NCBI RefSeq assembly: GCF_900078705.1
Contig: NZ_FKIF01000006.1
Span: forward strand, 62,001-126,000
DNA length: 64,000 nt
Reading direction: 5' to 3'
DNA from: Bordetella ansorpii
GTDB lineage: Bacteria; Pseudomonadota; Gammaproteobacteria; Burkholderiales; Burkholderiaceae_B
Shown here: one piece after another, positions 42,189 through 50,633 of the stretch
Position numbering within the stretch: position 1 is the stretch's first letter
How the letters are laid out: each line of letters opens with the position of its first letter
The notes under the pieces: generated by a model
Database searches by the model: none
The model's input: only the letters and a program-made list of their open reading frames with translations
Told to the model about the DNA's origin: nothing
Program-made: the position numbers and the translations under genes

Positions 42189-42899
42189 TATCACAAATCG
42201 ATCAGCTACAAGATTCGTCTGTCCCGAGAGTCGCTGCAGGTGCGTAATGACCTCGTAGGGGCCATCGGCTATTGGACGCGTGCAGATTCCGCACTGGCTA
42301 GCGGTTTCAATGCGTGATCGCGAAGAAATCCCTACGCCATATCCAGCTGCGACCCAGAGCAACAACATCTCAAAAGAACTGACATGCTGGACATTTGGCC
42401 TTTCCGTTGATGACATGGAGGACAGGTACTGGTCCAGCGAAGGAGAATATTCGGCCTTCCATCGAAACACGGAGTGCTCCTTAAGTTCATCTATTCTGAT
42501 TGACTGCTGCCGGAGCAGTGGGTATCGCAGCGGCGTGGCAAGAGCTGTCGCCTCAAACCAAAGAGAAAGACTCTTCAGCGAAGAATCGCTCACCTGCTTC
42601 AGAGAAAGGCCGACGTCGAAGCGCCGTTTGTAGAGGCCTGTAATGAGATCGCTCGTCGTAACCTCATTAAATTCCATAGAAACATCGGGCTCCTCCGCGC
42701 GCTGCAGGGCAAGCAATGCAGCTAGGTTCGAAGAGGCCACACCAGGCGCTATGGCGAGCCTGAGCTGTGGGCGTGGGCTGGTGGCGTCGTGCATGAGAGG
42801 CCCCAAGAAGCGATAAGACAAGGATGGAAAGTCTTCATGATAGCTAGTTTGAGTTAAACTTAACGTGGTTAAATTGTCGGGGCTGTTCGACGCTTCCAA
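42189..42899 (-). pseudogene. LysR-type substrate-binding domain gene, 3' end cut by IS copy 2
   Basis: The frame reads as the effector domain of a LysR regulator without its helix-turn-helix: QLRLAIAPGVASSNLAALLA, FDVGLSLKQVS, LWVAAGYGVGISSRS. After about 235 codons it runs into the IS end. TTG at 42899 or ATG at 42794 could be the start. It is back to back with the HTH gene at 42902, so the pair may once have worked as a split regulator. Its C-terminus is lost. Confidence 0.7.
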
Positions 42900-42901
42900 G
42901 G

Positions 42902-43207
42902 ATGGAGAAGCGAACTGTCCGACGAGGCCGTCCCCCAGGCACTACCACTTTCGACGCCGAGCCAGCGTTGGCATTCGGAGCGGCCGTTCGTGTCGCCCGC
43001 CTGACGCAAGGTATTGCTCAGGAAGAACTGGCTGCGAAAGCAGGGATCGAGCGATCGCACATGGGCAAAATAGAGCGTGGGGAGCACATGCCCACTCTCG
43101 CTCTGATCTTAAGAATCGCCGCCGGACTCAAGCTTAGTGCTGCGGAACTCGTCAGCGCAGCAGAACGCAATCTTCGTGCCGCGGCGCACGATTCAGATAG
43201 GCATTGA
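42902..43207 (+). CDS. XRE-family helix-turn-helix regulator
   Basis: A 101-residue Cro/C1-type DNA-binding protein: FGAAVRVARLTQGIAQEELA, AGIERSHMGKIERGEHMPTL, LILRIAAGLKLSAAELV. Small XRE proteins of this kind are common regulators on ICEs. It is convergent with the LysR gene that ends at 43212, 4 bp away. Confidence 0.88.
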   Translation: MEKRTVRRGRPPGTTTFDAEPALAFGAAVRVARLTQGIAQEELAAKAGIERSHMGKIERGEHMPTLALILRIAAGLKLSAAELVSAAERNLRAAAHDSDRH

Positions 43208-43211
43208 CGCT

Positions 43212-44102
43212 TTAGTCATCCGGAGGTCCTCGCAGACGTTCGATGAAGCGATCCAGTGAAACCGATGAGTTGCTGCTTTCTGGCCGAAGCAGATAGGTTG
43301 TGATTACCGCCGTGTCCTGCGCCAGAGGGCGAATCACCACGTCCGGCCTCTGGCTGATGGGAATCTTGGTCGCTGTCATGAAACCAATCCCATAGCCTGC
43401 GCCGACCAGCGTTAGCATCATGTCCAGCGACGACACTTCTTCGACAACGTTGAGCCTGTGTTCCAGAACCTGTAGCAGCCGATTTAGTTCTCGGCAGTAG
43501 CCTTCGCAGGCCAGTTTGTCGCACAGAACCAGTGGGTGACCCTGAAGTTCGTTGAGCGGAACTTGCTTGTGCGCAAGAAGCGAGTGCCGCGCTGGCACGG
43601 CGATCACAATCGGGTCTCGCCAGATCGGTTCAGCCACGATGCCTTCGCCAACATCCGCCGCGTGTGCAAATCCGATCGTGAAGTCGCCAGACCGTAGGCC
43701 CCGTATCTGCTCGGTCAGCGGTACCTCGGAGAGACGTATCTCGACCTCGGGCTCTTCCGCGTGGCAACGAGCTAGGAACGCCGATAGTCGTGGGTCCATC
43801 GCACCATCGGAAATTGCAATGCGCAGGCTGCCCCTCAGGCCCGCGGCAATGGCTCTGGCATTCTCACGCGCTTGCTCCAGGACAGTGAAGAGTCGGCGGG
43901 TGTCCTGCAAGAATGCCGCCCCCGCCACGGTCAGCCGTGTGCCCCTGCGGTCGCGGTCAAACAGCGTGACCCCAAGCTCATCTTCCAATTCCTTGATCGC
44001 GCGAGACAAGGGGGGTTGCTCTATGTGCAGCCTCTCGGCCGCCCGCGTGAAATGCAACTCCTCTGCCAAGACGACAAAGCATCGTAGATGACGCAACTCC
44101 AT
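43212..44102 (-). CDS. LysR-family regulator
   Basis: A 296-residue LTTR with winged helix ELHFTRAAERLHIEQPPLSR and effector domain GLRSGDFTIGFAHAADVGEG, LTLVGAGYGIGFMTATK. It resembles BenM/CatR-type regulators of aromatic catabolism, but no such operon is adjacent. It starts 232 bp downstream of the CopK gene in the same direction; a link with copper is not supported. Confidence 0.9.
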   Translation of the reverse strand: MELRHLRCFVVLAEELHFTRAAERLHIEQPPLSRAIKELEDELGVTLFDRDRRGTRLTVAGAAFLQDTRRLFTVLEQARENARAIAAGLRGSLRIAISDGAMDPRLSAFLARCHAEEPEVEIRLSEVPLTEQIRGLRSGDFTIGFAHAADVGEGIVAEPIWRDPIVIAVPARHSLLAHKQVPLNELQGHPLVLCDKLACEGYCRELNRLLQVLEHRLNVVEEVSSLDMMLTLVGAGYGIGFMTATKIPISQRPDVVIRPLAQDTAVITTYLLRPESSNSSVSLDRFIERLRGPPDD

Positions 44103-44333
44103 AAATCGGGCTCCTCGCAGGTTCTCCTTCGCGCCAGATGTCCCGTGGACGAATCACGGTGGATGGGGAGACTGGATCCATTCCAGGGAAGTTGATGCGC
44201 TTGACATCGCAAAAACTGGCATCTTGAGCGCTCGTGGTTGCTCGTGACGCGTCCAAAGCGCGCGCGCCCAATCAGGGCGCGCGTCTCTGTCACACTGTGC
44301 AGAAGCTTTGAAAAGCACCGCGCACCCGCGGCG

Positions 44334-44618
44334 TCATCCGCCGTGCTCTTTTTGTAGCAGCGACCCGAGGCGAGCGACTTCATTGCTGGTGATCGCGATG
44401 TTGCGCCCATCCTTCGTCGACACCGAAGCCCCGACATTGAGATAGACGGCGCGCCCGAAGCGGCTTTCCTGTGCCATCTTTCCGTCCTTGAAGATGTACA
44501 GCGTTCCCCCGTCAGCCAAGGGAACCATCTCCTTGGCTGCTTGGGCTGCTGCATGACCGGCGAAGGCTGGCACGGAGAGAGCGCTCAACAGGGCGGCAAT
44601 GACAATTTGCGATTTCAT
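44334..44618 (-). CDS. copK: CopK-like periplasmic copper-resistance protein
   Basis: A 94-residue protein with a signal peptide (IVIAALLSALSVPAFAGHAAA). The mature part aligns with Cupriavidus metallidurans CopK, as I remember that sequence, through LADGGTLYIFKDGKM, then RFGRAV, KDGRNI and SNEVARLGSLLQK. CopK binds Cu(I) through four Met side chains (28, 38, 44, 54); the aligned residues here are Gln, Leu, Val and Ile. The fold may be kept while Cu(I) binding is changed. A candidate CopR box lies about 86-101 bp upstream. Confidence 0.8.
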   Translation of the reverse strand: MKSQIVIAALLSALSVPAFAGHAAAQAAKEMVPLADGGTLYIFKDGKMAQESRFGRAVYLNVGASVSTKDGRNIAITSNEVARLGSLLQKEHGG

Positions 44619-44703
44619 GATCGACTCCTTTGTAAAAACGACGACAACTTGCGCCGCGTCGTTAAATGTAGAAGCAGGCGGTCTACAGAGGGCTTACCCG
44701 TGC

Positions 44704-44719
44704 ATTACATTCAATTCAT
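44704..44719. promoter_or_regulatory. Candidate CopR box upstream of copK
   Basis: ATTACATTCAATTCAT shares 12 of 16 bases with the palindromic ATTACATTCATGTAAT upstream of copA. The first ten bases are identical. It is oriented toward copK. Confidence 0.4.
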
Positions 44720-44746
44720 GCGCTGTCATCTGCCGCCCATGAAGGA

Positions 44747-45673
44747 TTAGGTTCCAGTGGGAGACAAGATGCCAAGCCATGCAACGCTCGCCAGAACCAA
44801 AACGGCCAAGGTTGCCTCCGTGAACAGACTCTGCCTAAGCTTGATGACTGCCTGTGCGCGATTGCCTGCCTTCAAAGCTGCCTCCAGGCTCGGGCTCAAC
44901 CGATACCGATTGGCAGCAGCCAACGCCAGCATGCCTGCGAAAAGCAGGAGCTTTACCATCAGCAGCCGGCCATACAGCGTCGAGATGAGCGGATCAAACG
45001 ATGGTCCGGCGATCAACAGGTAATTGAGAGTTCCACTCACGACGAGTGCAGCCACGATCGCTGTACCTATGCGAGCAAAGCCATTCGACGTCCGACTGAG
45101 GACCGCTACCGGGTCTTGCGCGACATCCCGCTTGTGGGATGCCAGCATCAAGAACGCCAACAATGCGCCCACCCAAGCGCCCGCTGCCCAGAGGTGGGTG
45201 ATATCCGACGCAAGATGGATGTAGCCGCGAACGCCGTCGTCCATGGCGCCGTGGCCTGCCCACGCAAGGGTCGCCAGCGCCACGCCGGTGGAGAGCGCCA
45301 TCACTGCAAATCGCAAGGTAGCGTTCAATTTCAACATTGCGACGAGCACACACACCAACAGCGCGAGGATGCGAATGCACCAGGCGATGCCCATGTGCGT
45401 GCCCGTAATGAGCATGTCGAAAACGTGCGTTGACAGCTCCGCGTAGCTTTGGGCGCCGGACATGGCCTTGGCCATGACCGTCATGCCCCACATCGACAGG
45501 GCAATGCCGATGGCAGCGGATGCGCCAATGAGGACGCGATAGCGGCGCGAGATCGTCGAGGATCGCTCGTCGTTGCCCAAAGCATAGAGTCCGAACATGG
45601 CGACGCCAAACGCCGCCGCCAGGTCCAGATAAAGCGCCAGGCGCAGGACGATGGTCAACCAATCCCCGGCCAT
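44747..45673 (-). CDS. copD: Copper resistance protein CopD
   Basis: A 308-residue inner-membrane protein with about eight segments: ALYLDLAAAFGVAMFGLYAL, THMGIAWCIRILALLVCVLV and LVMLKLLLFAGMLALAAANR-like sequence near the C-terminus. CopD is thought to take up copper delivered by CopC. It starts 4 bp after copC in the same direction, so the pair works as copCD. Confidence 0.9.
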   Translation of the reverse strand: MAGDWLTIVLRLALYLDLAAAFGVAMFGLYALGNDERSSTISRRYRVLIGASAAIGIALSMWGMTVMAKAMSGAQSYAELSTHVFDMLITGTHMGIAWCIRILALLVCVLVAMLKLNATLRFAVMALSTGVALATLAWAGHGAMDDGVRGYIHLASDITHLWAAGAWVGALLAFLMLASHKRDVAQDPVAVLSRTSNGFARIGTAIVAALVVSGTLNYLLIAGPSFDPLISTLYGRLLMVKLLLFAGMLALAAANRYRLSPSLEAALKAGNRAQAVIKLRQSLFTEATLAVLVLASVAWLGILSPTGT

Positions 45674-45677
45674 GGGC

Positions 45678-46064
45678 TTACTTCACCTTGAAGGTGACGT
45701 TACCCGTGATCGGATGCGTGTCCGAGGAGACGGCACGCCATTCGACGCGATAGTCGCCGGGCTGGAGCGCCTGTGCTGGCGTGATGACCATGGTCTTGCC
45801 GTCGCCGGCACCCGCGACGCTGGCGTTGATCTTCATCGGGCCATGGCTCGCCATTCCCGGCATGCCAGTCATGACAAGGCTCGCGGCGGAGAACTGCGGC
45901 ACCAGCGTTTCGGAGAACTTCAGCTCGATGGTGGCTGGCGCGGAAACCTGCGACTTGTCGGCTGGCGTTGAAGACACCAGCGAAGGATGCGCGAATGCGG
46001 CGGTGGCGAACAGACCAGCAGCGATCGGCGCGACGAGCTTGGCGATGAAATGTGAACGGGTCAT
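45678..46064 (-). CDS. copC: Copper resistance protein CopC (YobA type)
   Basis: A 128-residue periplasmic beta-barrel protein. The signal ends AAFAH, so His1 of the mature protein starts HPSLVSSTPADKSQV, which is the Cu(II) site. TMVITPAQALQPGDYRVEWR and SSDTHPITG complete the family pattern. The Met cluster VMTGMPGMASHGPM may bind Cu(I). The start at 46064 has AGGTAGAAA upstream. Confidence 0.92.
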   Translation of the reverse strand: MTRSHFIAKLVAPIAAGLFATAAFAHPSLVSSTPADKSQVSAPATIELKFSETLVPQFSAASLVMTGMPGMASHGPMKINASVAGAGDGKTMVITPAQALQPGDYRVEWRAVSSDTHPITGNVTFKVK

Positions 46065-46205
46065 AGAGATTTCTACCTTGATGTGTGAGGAGTGGTTTAA
46101 GAACGAAGTGCCGAGATAAGGCTTGCACCTTCGCAACGGCGTGGAACGAAAGAAACGGTTCGCTGGGCGATAGCAGGCTCCTGTAGGTTCAGAAAGAAAA
46201 TCCGG

Positions 46206-48686
46206 TCACAGTCGGCTCGCTCTCAGGCGCAAGGCGTTGCCAACGACCGACGCCGAACTCAGGCTCATCGCCAATGCTGCGATCAGCGGCGACAGCAGCC
46301 AGCCCGTGAGGGGATAGAGAACCCCGGCGGCGATGGGGATGCCCAGCGCGTTGTAGAGGAAGGCGAACATGAGGTTCTGCTTCATGTTGCGCACGGTACT
46401 CACCGAGAGCGTGCGAGCGACAGCGATGCCACGCAGGTCGCCCTTGACCAGCGTGACCTGGGCGCTGTTCATCGCCACGTCGGTCCCCGTTCCCATGGCG
46501 ATGCCCACGTCTGCCTTCGCCAAGGCCGGCGCGTCGTTGATGCCGTCTCCGGCCATGGCGACGATGCGTCCTTCTTTCTGCAGCCGCTCGATCAACATGA
46601 GCTTGTCCGCCGGCTTGACCTCACCATGCACCTCGTCGATGCCTAGGCGTGCACCGACGGCTTTGGCGGTGGTCTGCCCGTCCCCGGTGGCCATGATGAC
46701 CCGCAGGCCCGCAGCCTTCAACGCGGCCAGGGCCTCGGGGGTGCTGCCCTTGACCGGATCGGATACGGCGAGCAAGCCCGCGAGCTGCCCGTCCACAGCC
46801 AAGTACATGACGCTTGCCCCTTCGCCGCGCAGAGCTTCGGCCTGGGGTACGAGCGGTTCCACCGATACGCCAGACTGTTCCATCAGCACTGTGTTGCCCA
46901 ACGCCAGTTGCCGGTGCTCAACCTTTCCGCGCACGCCGATGCCGGTTCCCGATTCAAAGCTCTGAGGCTTCACGAGTTGGAGGCCCTGGGCACGCGCGGC
47001 CTGCACGATGGCGTCGGCCAGGGGGTGTTCACTGCCCTGGTCCAGGCTGGCCGCAAGACGCAGCACCTCATCGTTCGTAAAGCCGCGTGCTGCGACGACC
47101 TGATCGAAAGCAGGTCGGCCTTCGGTCAGGGTTCCTGTCTTGTCGATGACGAGGGTATCGACCTTGCGAAGATTCTCGATCGCCGCGGCATCGCGGAATA
47201 GCACGCCCTGCGTGGCGCCACGGCCCGTTGCGACCATGATCGACATCGGCGTGGCCAGACCCAGCGCGCACGGGCAGGCGATGATCAGAACGGCCACCGC
47301 ATTGATGAGTCCATAGACCCAGGTGGGCTGCGGCCCGAAGAATCCCCATACAAAGAGCGTCGTGACCGCAATGGCAACGACGGCCATCACGAAGTAGCCG
47401 GCAACGACATCGGCCATGCGTTGCATCGGCGCCTTGGAACGCTGCGCCTGGGCGACCATCTGGACGATCTGCGACAGAACGGTGTCCGAGCCGATCCGCT
47501 CCGAACGCATGACCAGCGCGCCGCTGGTGTTGAGTGTGGCCCCGATGACCTTGTCGCCCGCGCGCTTGCTTACGGGCAGCGGTTCGCCGGTCAGCATGGA
47601 TTCGTCAATCGAGCTGCTGCCCTCGTGCACGATGCCATCCACCGGCACCTTCTCGCCGGGTCGGATGCGCAGCAGATCGCCGACGTGCACATGGCTGAGC
47701 GGCACGTCTTCCTCGCTGCCGTCCGCATTGATGCGCCGCGCGGTCTTGGGCGCCAGCCCCAGCAGCGACTTGATGGCCGCCGAAGTCTGGGAGCGCGCCT
47801 TGAGTTCCAGCACCTGGCCGAGCAGTGTCAGCGAGATGATGACGGCGGCGGCCTCGAAATACACGCCGACCCGTCCCATGGACATGAAGGATGCCGGAAA
47901 CACTTCTGGCGCAACGGTTGCCACGACGCTGTAGATGAATGCCGCACCTGTTCCCAGGCCGATCAGCGTCCACATGTTCGGGCTGCGGTTGACCACGGAC
48001 AGCCAGCCGCGGGAGAAGAAGGGCCAGCCGGCCCACAGCACGATCGGCAACGACAGCACCAACTCGACCCAGCTCTGCGTGGCCATGTCCATCAGGTGCA
48101 GCCGCTCACCCAGCATCGCCAGCGCCAGAACCACGAGCGTCAACGGCAAGGTCCACCAGAAGCGACGCGAGAAGTCACGCAACTCCGGGTTGTCGTCGTC
48201 GAGGTCGGGCAGCAGGGGCTCCAGCGTCATCCCGCACTTGGGGCAGGTTCCCGGATGATCCTGGCGGATCTCCGGGTGCATCGGGCAGGTGTAGATCGTT
48301 CCGGGTGCGGTTGGCGATGCCGCCGGGGCCGGTGAAACTGCGGTGCTGGCATGGTGATGCGGCGCATGGCCGCTGCCTGTGCCTATGCCCGCGCCACCGC
48401 TGGCATATCGCGCCGGATCGGTGTCGAATTTGGCCTTGCATCCGGTGCTGCAAAACAAGTACGTGTTCCCCAAGTGCGTGGAGCGGTGCTCCGACGCCGC
48501 CGTGACCGCCATGCCACACACCGGATCGCGCGTCGCGGCATCGGGCTGCGAGTGGCTTGAGGACCCGCCCGCGTCGTCACTGCCGGCATGGCTGGCGTGA
48601 TGGTGGTGCTTATGCGGGCCGGACGTTGTGGCACCCGCCGCCATGCCTGCGTGCTCATGTCCTGAAGACTTGCTGGGTGAATTCAT
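46206..48686 (-). CDS. copF: Copper-exporting P1B-type ATPase with YHS and metal-binding N-terminus
   Basis: An 826-residue pump that moves Cu(I) out of the cytoplasm. The N-terminus is His-rich, then has a YHS domain ([38 protein letters not shown]) and a heavy-metal-binding domain ([20 protein letters not shown]) in place of CxxC HMA domains. The core has TGEPLPV, the CPC motif in [34 protein letters not shown] and [10 protein letters not shown]. It is the CopF/SilP-like subtype common in plasmid copper operons. Confidence 0.94.
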   Translation of the reverse strand: MNSPSKSSGHEHAGMAAGATTSGPHKHHHHASHAGSDDAGGSSSHSQPDAATRDPVCGMAVTAASEHRSTHLGNTYLFCSTGCKAKFDTDPARYASGGAGIGTGSGHAPHHHASTAVSPAPAASPTAPGTIYTCPMHPEIRQDHPGTCPKCGMTLEPLLPDLDDDNPELRDFSRRFWWTLPLTLVVLALAMLGERLHLMDMATQSWVELVLSLPIVLWAGWPFFSRGWLSVVNRSPNMWTLIGLGTGAAFIYSVVATVAPEVFPASFMSMGRVGVYFEAAAVIISLTLLGQVLELKARSQTSAAIKSLLGLAPKTARRINADGSEEDVPLSHVHVGDLLRIRPGEKVPVDGIVHEGSSSIDESMLTGEPLPVSKRAGDKVIGATLNTSGALVMRSERIGSDTVLSQIVQMVAQAQRSKAPMQRMADVVAGYFVMAVVAIAVTTLFVWGFFGPQPTWVYGLINAVAVLIIACPCALGLATPMSIMVATGRGATQGVLFRDAAAIENLRKVDTLVIDKTGTLTEGRPAFDQVVAARGFTNDEVLRLAASLDQGSEHPLADAIVQAARAQGLQLVKPQSFESGTGIGVRGKVEHRQLALGNTVLMEQSGVSVEPLVPQAEALRGEGASVMYLAVDGQLAGLLAVSDPVKGSTPEALAALKAAGLRVIMATGDGQTTAKAVGARLGIDEVHGEVKPADKLMLIERLQKEGRIVAMAGDGINDAPALAKADVGIAMGTGTDVAMNSAQVTLVKGDLRGIAVARTLSVSTVRNMKQNLMFAFLYNALGIPIAAGVLYPLTGWLLSPLIAALAMSLSSASVVGNALRLRASRL

Positions 48687-48798
48687 AGTGACAAGTGCCC
48701 TCCGCCGTTAACCGTTGGTGTCTGGTGATCGCAGCAGGCCGCAGGCGCGCAAGGAGACAAGCGCGGCGTCGCGTGCTCGCACTGTGCGAGCACGCGAC

Positions 48799-49071
48799 TC
48801 ATTGCTTCTGCTCCTTGGCGGGTGCGGCACCTTCCTCACCCTGACGCGCGGCATGATCGTGTCCGCCGTGGCCGTGACCACGGTGCATGAACAGGTGCAT
48901 CAGCGGACAAGCCGCCAGCAGCAGGAAGGGGAGATAGCCGGCAACATGTGCCGTGTGCTCCTTGAGCAGGAAATACGCGGCGACAGCGGCGATGATGAGG
49001 AACGCCACGCCGTAGCGCGATCGCCAGAACCGGGGACGATCGCTGGGGGTCTGTGTGTGCTGATGCTGCAT
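48799..49071 (-). CDS. DUF2933 small membrane protein
   Basis: A 90-residue protein with two hydrophobic segments (YGVAFLIIAAVAAYFLL, AGYLPFLLLAACPLMHLFMH) and a His-rich tail HRGHGHGGHDH. DUF2933 proteins are regular members of copper and silver operons. A metal-binding role for the tail is inferred. Confidence 0.85.
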   Translation of the reverse strand: MQHQHTQTPSDRPRFWRSRYGVAFLIIAAVAAYFLLKEHTAHVAGYLPFLLLAACPLMHLFMHRGHGHGGHDHAARQGEEGAAPAKEQKQ

Positions 49072-49104
49072 GGCATATCTCCACGGAAAAGAGTTGATGG
49101 ATGG

Positions 49105-49590
49105 TCAGAGATGCGACTGATAGACCGTGCTACTACCGTTTTTCCCGATCAGCAGCACGTCGTAGGCGTCCTTGCGTCCACCATAGGCCGGACCATCCAT
49201 GCCGGGCGAACCGACCGGCATGCCCGGCGCCGCGAGGCCGATGGCCTGCGGGGCTTCGCGCAGCAAGCGTTGAATGTCCGAGGCAGGCACATGACCCTCG
49301 ATGGCATAGCCGCCGATCTGCGCCGTGTGGCACGAACCGTACTTCTGCGGGATGCCCAGCCGCGTGCGCGCTGCCGTGTTCCCGGTGTCAAGAACCTGCA
49401 CATCGAAGCCTGCGCCTTGCAGGTGTGAGACCCAGTCCTTGCAGCAACCGCAGCTCGGGTCCTTCCACACCTTGGCGATCGGTCGGCTCTGCGCCAGGCT
49501 CGGTCCTGCGAGTGCCATCACCAACAAGCCAGCGATCAATGCTTGGCGTCTCGGCACTTTGCCCTGGCTTCTGTCGTAGTGCATGTTCAT
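49105..49590 (-). CDS. DUF411 periplasmic metal-binding protein
   Basis: A 161-residue secreted protein. The signal RRQALIAGLLVMALAGPSLA is followed by the DUF411 motifs VWKDPSCGCCKDWVSHLQ, YGSCHTAQIGGYAIEGHVPA and LLREAPQAIGLAAPGMPVGS. The Cys pairs and His are thought to bind copper. It lies between the DUF2933 gene and copB in the same direction. Confidence 0.9.
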   Translation of the reverse strand: MNMHYDRSQGKVPRRQALIAGLLVMALAGPSLAQSRPIAKVWKDPSCGCCKDWVSHLQGAGFDVQVLDTGNTAARTRLGIPQKYGSCHTAQIGGYAIEGHVPASDIQRLLREAPQAIGLAAPGMPVGSPGMDGPAYGGRKDAYDVLLIGKNGSSTVYQSHL

Positions 49591-49627
49591 AGATTGCCTC
49601 TCATCAGATGATCAAACCCACAAGGTT

Positions 49628-50608
49628 CTAGAACCAGAATCGCACGCCAGCCACCCAGCGCGTCTGCTGCGCGCGGCCACCTTCGGCACGCACATAGTCC
49701 GCTGTGCGTCCGAAGCTGCCCGCCCGTTCCACGCCGATGTAGGGGGCGAACTGGCGACTGAATTCATAGCGCAGGCGCAAGCCAGCAGACGCTTCGGCCA
49801 AGCCCTTGCCGATACCGCGTTCCGGGTCGTCCTTGCCATAGAACTGCAATTCGGCACGAGGCTCCAGAATCAGTCGCTGGGTCAGCAGCAGCTCGTAGCT
49901 GCCTTCGACACGCAGCGCCGTACGTCCGCCACTTCCCACGTAGCCCGTCGCCTCCAGCTCGAACCAGTAGGGGGCGAGGCCCTGGATGCCGAAAGCCAAC
50001 CATTGACGGCTCGGGCCTTCTCCGTTATCCACCCGAACGCCGAGCTGGGTGTCCCAGTACGGTGCGACGGCGTGCCCCCAGAGAAGCTCGGTACGCGATT
50101 CTTCGAGCTTTCCTTTGGCGATATCGCCTTCGGCCTTCACGACGGCCTTGTTGTAGGTCGTCCCATACCAAGCCTGGAGGTCGTAGGCCGTGGAATCGTC
50201 CCCTTTGCGCGTGAAGCGGCGTTCCAGGGTTTCGCCGCGCAACGAGAAGAACCTGTGTTCGTCGGCCAGCATCAGCCGCGGCACACCGGGTACGGCGTAG
50301 TCGCCCGATCCCAATGTCAGGCCATTGGAGTAGCCATGCGGATCGCGGGCGTCAGGAGGCGCCGACCCGCCCTGCATCTGCATGTTGCCGTGATCCATGG
50401 CCGGGGCTGCGGTGGAGCCGCTCGCCGGCGCCGCGTGACCCGCGTGCGGATCGGCGGCAGGAGGCACGGTCTGAGTGGATGGCGCGGCCGTTTGAGCGTC
50501 GGTCTGGCCGTGCGCTGCATGGTCGTTCTGTGCTTGTGCCTGGGCGGCGACGCTTACCAGGGCCAGGAGCGTCGTGGCCAGTGCGCGAGTGGGGAGTGCT
50601 TTGGACAT
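49628..50608 (-). CDS. copB: Copper resistance outer-membrane protein CopB
   Basis: A 326-residue protein with a signal (LATTLLALVSVAAQAQAQ), a His/Met-rich linker (NDHAAHGQTDAQ, MDHGNMQMQGGS) and a C-terminal beta-barrel of the CopB family: YDLQAWYGTTYNKAVVKAEG, ELLWGHAVAPYWDTQLGVR, ending VAGVRFWF with a terminal aromatic residue for outer-membrane insertion. The start was placed at MSKALPTRAL. It follows copA after 25 bp. Confidence 0.92.
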   Translation of the reverse strand: MSKALPTRALATTLLALVSVAAQAQAQNDHAAHGQTDAQTAAPSTQTVPPAADPHAGHAAPASGSTAAPAMDHGNMQMQGGSAPPDARDPHGYSNGLTLGSGDYAVPGVPRLMLADEHRFFSLRGETLERRFTRKGDDSTAYDLQAWYGTTYNKAVVKAEGDIAKGKLEESRTELLWGHAVAPYWDTQLGVRVDNGEGPSRQWLAFGIQGLAPYWFELEATGYVGSGGRTALRVEGSYELLLTQRLILEPRAELQFYGKDDPERGIGKGLAEASAGLRLRYEFSRQFAPYIGVERAGSFGRTADYVRAEGGRAQQTRWVAGVRFWF

Positions 50609-50633
50609 TCTTGGTCTTCCTTGTGCGCTGGGT

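Noticed and set aside
44757-48335. Several plus-strand open frames opposite copD, copC and the copper ATPase
   Set aside because: They are shadows; the minus-strand genes carry complete family motifs.
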